From the NCBI GenBank assembly GCA_025531455.1, contig JAMYHL010000010.1:186001-250000 (forward strand): a DNA stretch of 64,000 nt, written 5' to 3'. Under the pieces are notes generated by a model, which was not told the origin of the DNA, did not search any database, and was given only the letters and a program-made list of their open reading frames with translations. The translations under genes and the position numbers were made by a program. Positions 58,508 to 64,000 of the stretch are shown in pieces (position 1 is the first letter of the stretch; each line of letters opens with the position of its first letter). The stretch comes from Apiotrichum sp. Y4204 (taxonomy: Eukaryota > Basidiomycota > Tremellomycetes > Trichosporonales > Trichosporonaceae).

Positions 58508-58774
58508 CTCGTAACGTTTCACCCATCTTTGTACATCATCCCCCCCATACCCCCGTATCCCATATCCACTACCTCACTCTCCACACTCCGCTCCTTGTCG
58601 CCCAAAGCCGCTTGCGAGTTTGCTTATACCACCACATCTTCATCATACTCAAGTCTCCGTCGTCGTCTTCATTGGCACTCTACACCACCACCTCCCTGTC
58701 TAAACCTCTCGTCGAGGCAATCGTCCAGTACCCCCACATTGCCGCCTCCTCTACCCCCACAGACGCCGCCGGGT

Positions 58775-60086
58775 ATGACTCAACCCTCCATTCACCACCC
58801 CCTTCCGTCGATTGCAAGCACTCTCCCGCCCTCGCGCCAGCCGCTCGATCCTTACTTTCCGTCGGCGTCGCTGCCTGCTGGATCCTATACACCGCCACTA
58901 TATCAGCCGCGCGCTGCTCTGCCCGTCAGTGCTGTTGGCCCTGCCCCGTACACCCCGACCCCTTCCTACCTTCCGCCACTGCAGTCAACCCGTGGACAGT
59001 CGACGCACATTGAAGACTCGCCTCCCATTTGGAACCGCGTTCCATCCAACAACTCTCCCAACTCGGTTTCCACTAGCTCTCGCTCGCCGCTGCGCACCCC
59101 ACGCGATCTGCCTCTCTACCCTTACGACATTTCCCAACCCGCCGAGCCGTGGCACCCCAAGCCTCGCGTCTGGAACGAGCAGCCTCTCTTTGAGGACTTT
59201 GGCCAAACCCGCGACTCGGTCTCTCCCAAGATGCAGCCTTACCACTCGCACATGCCGATGCCCATGGTTGGTTCGTCCATGGGCCCTCATGACTACTCCT
59301 CCGCTCCTCCTCCGCCGCCTACGTTTGGTGGTGGCCTTGGTGCAGCGTTCCCAGATCTCCTTCCCCCTCCCCAGCCGACGGGCTACGAAAGCATACCCCA
59401 CCCGTCCATGGCGATGGGAGAACCAGACCCGTACCGCATTGCGCACGACCGCCCTCACGTTGGCCCGGCAGAGTACGCTCAGGTGAGTTTGCTTGGCCAC
59501 ACACTGGCGCGGACAGACACCCACCGTTCCCCCATGCCCATTCTCACACGCGTCGTGATCTGCATACTGATCGTCAGGCTCTCGAGGTGTACAAGCACAT
59601 CCAGCTCGCCCTCCCGCACATCCGTCCTATGGACATGACTGCGCCACAGGCAACGGGTCAGTCGTACCGCACCATTATCGACTCGTCCGCCAATGCCCTC
59701 GGCATGCTTTCCGGTCGCATTCCCGCGAAGCCGTCGCCCCCGATGATGTCCCATCCCCGACCTGTTGGCCTTGGTGGACCCGAGGCGAAGCGCCTTCGCA
59801 TGAGCCACATGGGCGACAAGGAGAAGCCTGCAACATATTGCAGGGGATGCGGCGCGACCGAAACCCCAGAGTGGCGCCGAGGCCCACTTGGTCCCCGGAC
59901 TTTGTGCAATGCCTGCGTGAGTTTAGCTGCGGAGCGCCAAAAGAGCCGAAGAACGAAACAATGTGCATAGGCTAACAGTCACAGGGTTTAGTGCACATGA
60001 AGATGATGCGCAAGAAGAAGAAGGCCGAGGAAAAGGCTGCTGCTGCCGCCGCCGCTGCCGCCGCCGCCGCCGCAAAGGGAATATAG
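58775..60086 (+). CDS. GATA-type zinc-finger transcription factor
   Basis: Nuclear DNA-binding regulator with one C-terminal GATA finger. Exons 58775-59482, 59578-59916 and 59985-60086 give 382 residues. Residues 1-236 are disordered, rich in Pro, Ser and Tyr. The finger is C324-x2-C327-x18-C346-x2-C349 (CRGCGATETPEWRRGPLGP), the 18-residue-loop type of white-collar and plant GATA factors; nitrogen-type fungal factors have 17. The second intron falls exactly after C349 and the third exon supplies GLVHMKMMRKKKK, the basic tail. The protein ends in a run of 13 alanines coded by GCT/GCC repeats, then KGI. No PAS domain was recognised, so a true WC-2 is unlikely; a relative of the cryptococcal Gat201/Gat204 type is possible but untested. 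The start is the first ATG of the frame; the frame is open upstream without an ATG. Confidence 0.9.
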
Positions 60087-63000
60087 AGACACCATGCGGC
60101 CACCTTATCCCCACGACCCCTCAACCCCTCGAGTACCACCGTCATGATCATCCACCCAATCACACTACACACTTCTGCACCCACACGGATATTGTTGCAG
60201 CCGTGTCCTCTGCGACCATTCAGGACTGTTGTTAGGACGTTCATTCAATGTTGTATTACCCCACTCTAGGTCCAAGCGACCAACATGCATTGACGATGTG
60301 AGCCAATTTGTGGAGCGACAGCCAAAGGCGGAGATTTTTTTGCTTTCTCGTTACATTTGGGTGAATTCTCCATTTACTAGTCTGAAAGTCGTGAGTTTCT
60401 TGCGTTTGTTGGCTTCTTAGGTGGTCACCATTCCGCGTTTCGTGCAGGACAATTATTATCCTCAATCCTCGTCTGCTTTGTATTTGAATTTGAATTTGTA
60501 TTCGAACGCAACGACTAGCGCAGTGGGCGACAGCCGCAAGAGAGGCGAGCAACCAGACAGAGAGGATGTTCTTGGACACCTGAGACATGGCGCACACGTC
60601 AGGTGGCGGTCGGAATAACGGAATGTGACTAGCGAGTCGTGCTCCTCATAATCCTGGGAGGCGGCGGAATGTGGCGCTCGACCCACCCAGGAAAACCGCC
60701 CAAGCGAGGCAGACAAAAAATAATGCAAAACCCACTATCATGTGTTGGACGCTGGGCACAGGCCAAGACTTGAATAGCTGGCGTAGTCCGCTGCAGAAAC
60801 AAGATACAATGGAGCACTTTAGCCGGTGGCACGGCTATCAATTAATTATGCACCCTGCTGTCAACCCTCCTGCGAGTCCGGCTGTCAAATGCCAAGGGAT
60901 CGACGAGATGGTGGCGTCGTTCCGAGGTTCCGGCCCCGATGCGAGATCCTGCCTCTCTGACAGCCGCGGCGATTCCGGAAATATTCCAGCGCCGCTCCAG
61001 AATGAGGTGACTGTACGCTGCACTCGTTCTCTGCATCGCGGTATGTGGCGGCGAGCGCAGCACGCAGGTCCGCAGCGAACGATGGAATGCTCGCTCCGAG
61101 GGCTGTCGCCGGGGCATGCGATCGTATCGGCCAGTATCTCTTCCGGCGTCTGAGCGATCGTGGCCGCGGCGGTCACACACCCACCTACCCCGCAGGACTG
61201 GCCGGTCTACACGGTGTCTTGTGTCAGGCCTGTCCGGAGTCCGAGGAGCCAAGGACTGGGGATCCATCTGCGGCCATAGACTGTACCATCCAGCTATGCC
61301 TCGCTGCAGACAGCGCCACTCGGCATCTCGTTGACCAGCCGCCGTGAGTTGGGATAGTGTGGCATTCGTGGCGCAAGGCGGCTCACACATCATTCGCTCT
61401 TTGCCTGCGTTTAGTTCTAGGTCTTTCCGTTTCCCCTTTTGTCCTTTGCGCAGCGCGACTCGCGACGCGGACCGTGCGCCCGCCTCCAAATTCCATCGTT
61501 GGCTGAAGTCATCCACCTGAATGAGACACTGGCCACTTGCCACTGGCCATTGGAGTGCCACATTCCCGAGAGGGGAAACCGGCGCGCGCGCGTCTTACTG
61601 TATGGGGGAGCTCGCGACACCCGACACCCGACACCGACTCCCGCACCCGACTCCCGATATCTCACACCTGACACCTTACTCTCACTTGCTCGCACGACAC
61701 TTCTCCAGCTTGCCAGCTCGCAAGCTCGTAAGCTTGCGCTATCTCGCCACAGCCTATCCTAAAAATCGTGCGCGTATCCTCCATCCTCGCCATTGCCGAC
61801 ACCGAATGCGGGCGCGCCAAGTTCATTCTGATGCACTGTCGTATCCGCACTCGTAATCTGCCACTCTGAATGTCCATTAGTGCATTCGCCCCACTCCTCA
61901 CATCATACGTGACGCGTTAACCCCTGCACCCAGCGCACTGGAAGCACTGGAATCCCCTGGCTCAGGCTTCAGGCTCTGAGCCTGTTCCCTGGGAGTTTAT
62001 ATGTAAGATGTTCAGCCGGATTTCGGGTGAGCCTAATTATCCCTCTGGCTGGGAGGGTGCCTTCCGGCCACGGCCGAACGGGCCAAGCTGATCTTGGAGT
62101 TGACCATCACAAGCACACCAGGATCACGAAACACGTAAGTGTGCATACGACACACGACACGCGTGCACAGCTCGTGTTGACGACGGGGGCGCAGGGAGGT
62201 GTTGTGGAGGTGAGCATCAGCTTGAAGGGTTGGGGGGGTAAGACACCCGGTCACCCGCCCCAGAACCCTGGGCCGCCCTGGGTCTGCAGGAGATAAGAGG
62301 AACCAGAGTGCAGTCCCACATGCCGGCGGAGGGTGGCCGTCTAGGTCCAGCTTTGGCCGGGCCGAGGGGCGCGCACGACCATGCCGGCATTGGACGTCAG
62401 GCCTGTGGCCAATGACTCCCTGGACGGTGGTGGACGGCATCCTGCATGTCATAGCCAATGCTGTAATAGCTGTAATCTGGCCCTGGGCCGCTCGCGATGA
62501 TGCCTGCCCGTTGTATGCTGTCCGTCCCTTGCGATCGGACAAGACGAAACACCAATAAACGTAAACCCAACATGCAGTAAGTTACAAGGGTAGGCGATTT
62601 AGAGTTGTTCGAGTACACGATGTGTAGCATACGTACATTCTCCGTCGTGTCGGTGTTCGCTCCGGTGTCAGAGAGGCGGGAATATGAGAGGATGTGCTCC
62701 AATACGCGTCACCGTATCACCGTACAGCTGTACTACACGCACAGCACAGCGGGAGCCGCGCCACACTTACAGCATTCCTCCATCCGGTGCGCCCGGGCGT
62801 GGTGGGTACCGTCCTTGGCATGGGCGTCACCAGCTACACGCGCACCGGTGTGCCGAACGACGCGTCACGGGCCAGGCCCGCTCCACTATGCAGTATGCAG
62901 TGCACTATACTAATGAGTGTTTCAGAGTTTCGCAGAAGGCAAGGTCTGGCAATGTTTTGCTTCGGCACGCCTTCCGCGGCCGGTCACCCGCTCTCGAGCT

Positions 63001-64000
63001 GCACAACCGCGAAGGATCGACGGATGCGAAGGGGCGACGCACGGGCATCGGGCGCCTGGCGCTCTGGGGCTCAGATAGCGGCAACAGCACAGAAAACGGC
63101 GACACAAGCTGCATGTGGGTGGGGAGTAAGCTGCCACTGTACAGTATATCATGCTTTTAGCTCATGGCCCCACCCTGCACCACGCGTGTCTTTTCATGCA
63201 GCAGGGCGAGGTACACTAACGGATCTGGAGCGAAAACGCACTGACTTCACAGCATCGCGTTATTAACAACTCCTGGGACTGCGCATTCATGCGCTGCTGC
63301 CAGTTCAGTTTGCGCCGCTTGCGTTGCGTGCGTGGTAGCTTGTTCCCGAGCATACCAGTCCCGCAGCAAGGTTTGGCGGTCAGAGTACCAGGCCAGGTCA
63401 AGGTCCCGCATGTCGGGCATTCCGGGCAGCTTCGGCATTCCGGCCGGGTTGCGAGCTCACGGGGTCGAGGATGGTCACGTATCGCATCCGCCGAAATGGA
63501 GCTGTACGTGGCCCCGCAACGATGTCCGCGAACCCAAAACCTGGCAACATAATGTCACATGCGAGCAGTGTACCGCTGTCGCGAACTATCGCGCAGCTTG
63601 GCAGGCGTTCGATCTTGGGTCCAGAAGTGACAATGACCGGGATGGGGTTGTGAAGCTGGGATATGACCCTCGGGAAGCTGCAGTGCCACTTGCAGGCGGG
63701 TGTGGCAGTCACGCGCTGAGACTGCGCACGGTTACGGTCATGTCGTCTGCCTCCTGGCACGCGGCGCGTGCACCACATTTTGCCTCCCCGAGTCGCACTG
63801 CAACTGCGCAGCGGGCGCGCACGTACTACCCCGCGTGCACCCTCGTTACTCCATACCTGGCCATAGACCGAGACCGGCCCAGCACCGCCCCACACATCTG
63901 AAACGGCACGGGTGGGAGCGGGTTATGGTTCGTGAATCCAGCTACCCTTGGCGGGTCCGGCAGGTCGGATGAGGTTTCTCATCCTGAGGTCGTTTCGGTG
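60087..64000. other. Gene-poor right end
   Basis: 3.9 kb with no recognised gene. One stretch on the minus strand (63247 to about 63660) has protein-like composition but no family match; see findings. A degenerate CGACACC/CGACTCC repeat lies near 61615-61660. Confidence 0.45.

Larger units (their letters stand above)
53013..58774. other. Gene-free stretch and long CT-rich leader of the GATA gene
   Basis: 5.8 kb without a recognisable gene. 53013 to ~53170 is the SNX4 promoter side. Short tandem repeats lie at 53274-53294 and 53552-53590. From ~57380 to 58774 the + strand is strongly C/T-rich with a T11 run, a G12 run, a (GA)n tract and a 13-bp CT minisatellite; it probably forms the promoter and long 5' leader of the GATA factor gene. 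A TTATATAG element at 58500-58507 lies 270 bp before the start. Confidence 0.5.

Noticed and set aside
58529..58774. Upstream extension of the GATA factor
   Set aside because: The frame is open but begins with TTG and contains no ATG before 58775; composition is leader-like.
57352..59013. 553-codon + frame over the GATA leader
   Set aside because: Composed of Ser/Pro/Leu from CT-rich DNA and overlapping the GATA coding start in another frame; no motif.
63398..63895. 165-codon minus frame starting at GTG
   Set aside because: Not reported as a gene because it lacks an ATG, a family match and clear codon bias; kept only as a low-interest finding.

Overview
The window is nuclear DNA from a basidiomycete fungus, most probably a Tremellomycetes yeast; placement near Trichosporonales is my guess from gene style and was not tested. 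The support is a single-chain ATP-citrate lyase (filamentous ascomycetes split it in two), many very small introns (often 33-45 nt with GTRNGT donors and CTRAY-like branch sites), CT-rich leaders, and fungal-specific families (Ecl1, Uds1, Hua1, UNC-50/Gmh1). No virus, plasmid, CRISPR array, transposase or secondary-metabolite cluster was recognised.

Layout. 1-5577: no gene seen; the left end looks like a promoter/leader of a gene running off the left edge. 5578-9059: a secreted, probably GPI-anchored GH128-type glycoside hydrolase (+), a Hua1-like zinc-finger protein (-) and an intron-containing tRNA-Leu(AAG) (-). 9060-12760: no gene seen. 12761-33840 is the dense core: ATP-citrate lyase (+), UNC-50/Gmh1 (-), Pol5 (+), MSH3 (-), Nop12/RBM34-like (+) and a Uds1 coiled-coil protein (+). 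33841-44192: a gene desert of about 10.4 kb. 44193-45481: Ecl1-family protein (+). 45482-49735: no convincing gene. 49736-53012: sorting nexin Snx4/Atg24 (-). 53013-58774: no gene, ending in a long CT-rich leader with microsatellites. 58775-60086: GATA-type transcription factor (+). 60087-64000: no convincing gene.

The genes are mostly housekeeping and do not form one pathway. Themes are ribosome biogenesis (Pol5, Nop12), DNA mismatch repair (MSH3), membrane traffic and autophagy (UNC-50, Snx4), acetyl-CoA supply for lipid synthesis (ATP-citrate lyase), cell wall (GH128), and stress or developmental control (Ecl1, GATA factor). UNC50/POL5 and MSH3/NOP12 are divergent pairs. ACL/UNC50, POL5/MSH3 and GH128/HUA1 are convergent.

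Exon structures were worked out by hand from splice sites, reading phase and remembered family conservation; every multi-exon model closes in frame. No undescribed molecular system was found. The most interesting points are the gene structures (a 21-exon MSH3 with 16-, 22- and 29-nt exons and a PIP box split by an intron; outsized introns in SNX4), the long gene-free blocks, and the repeat-rich leader of the GATA gene.
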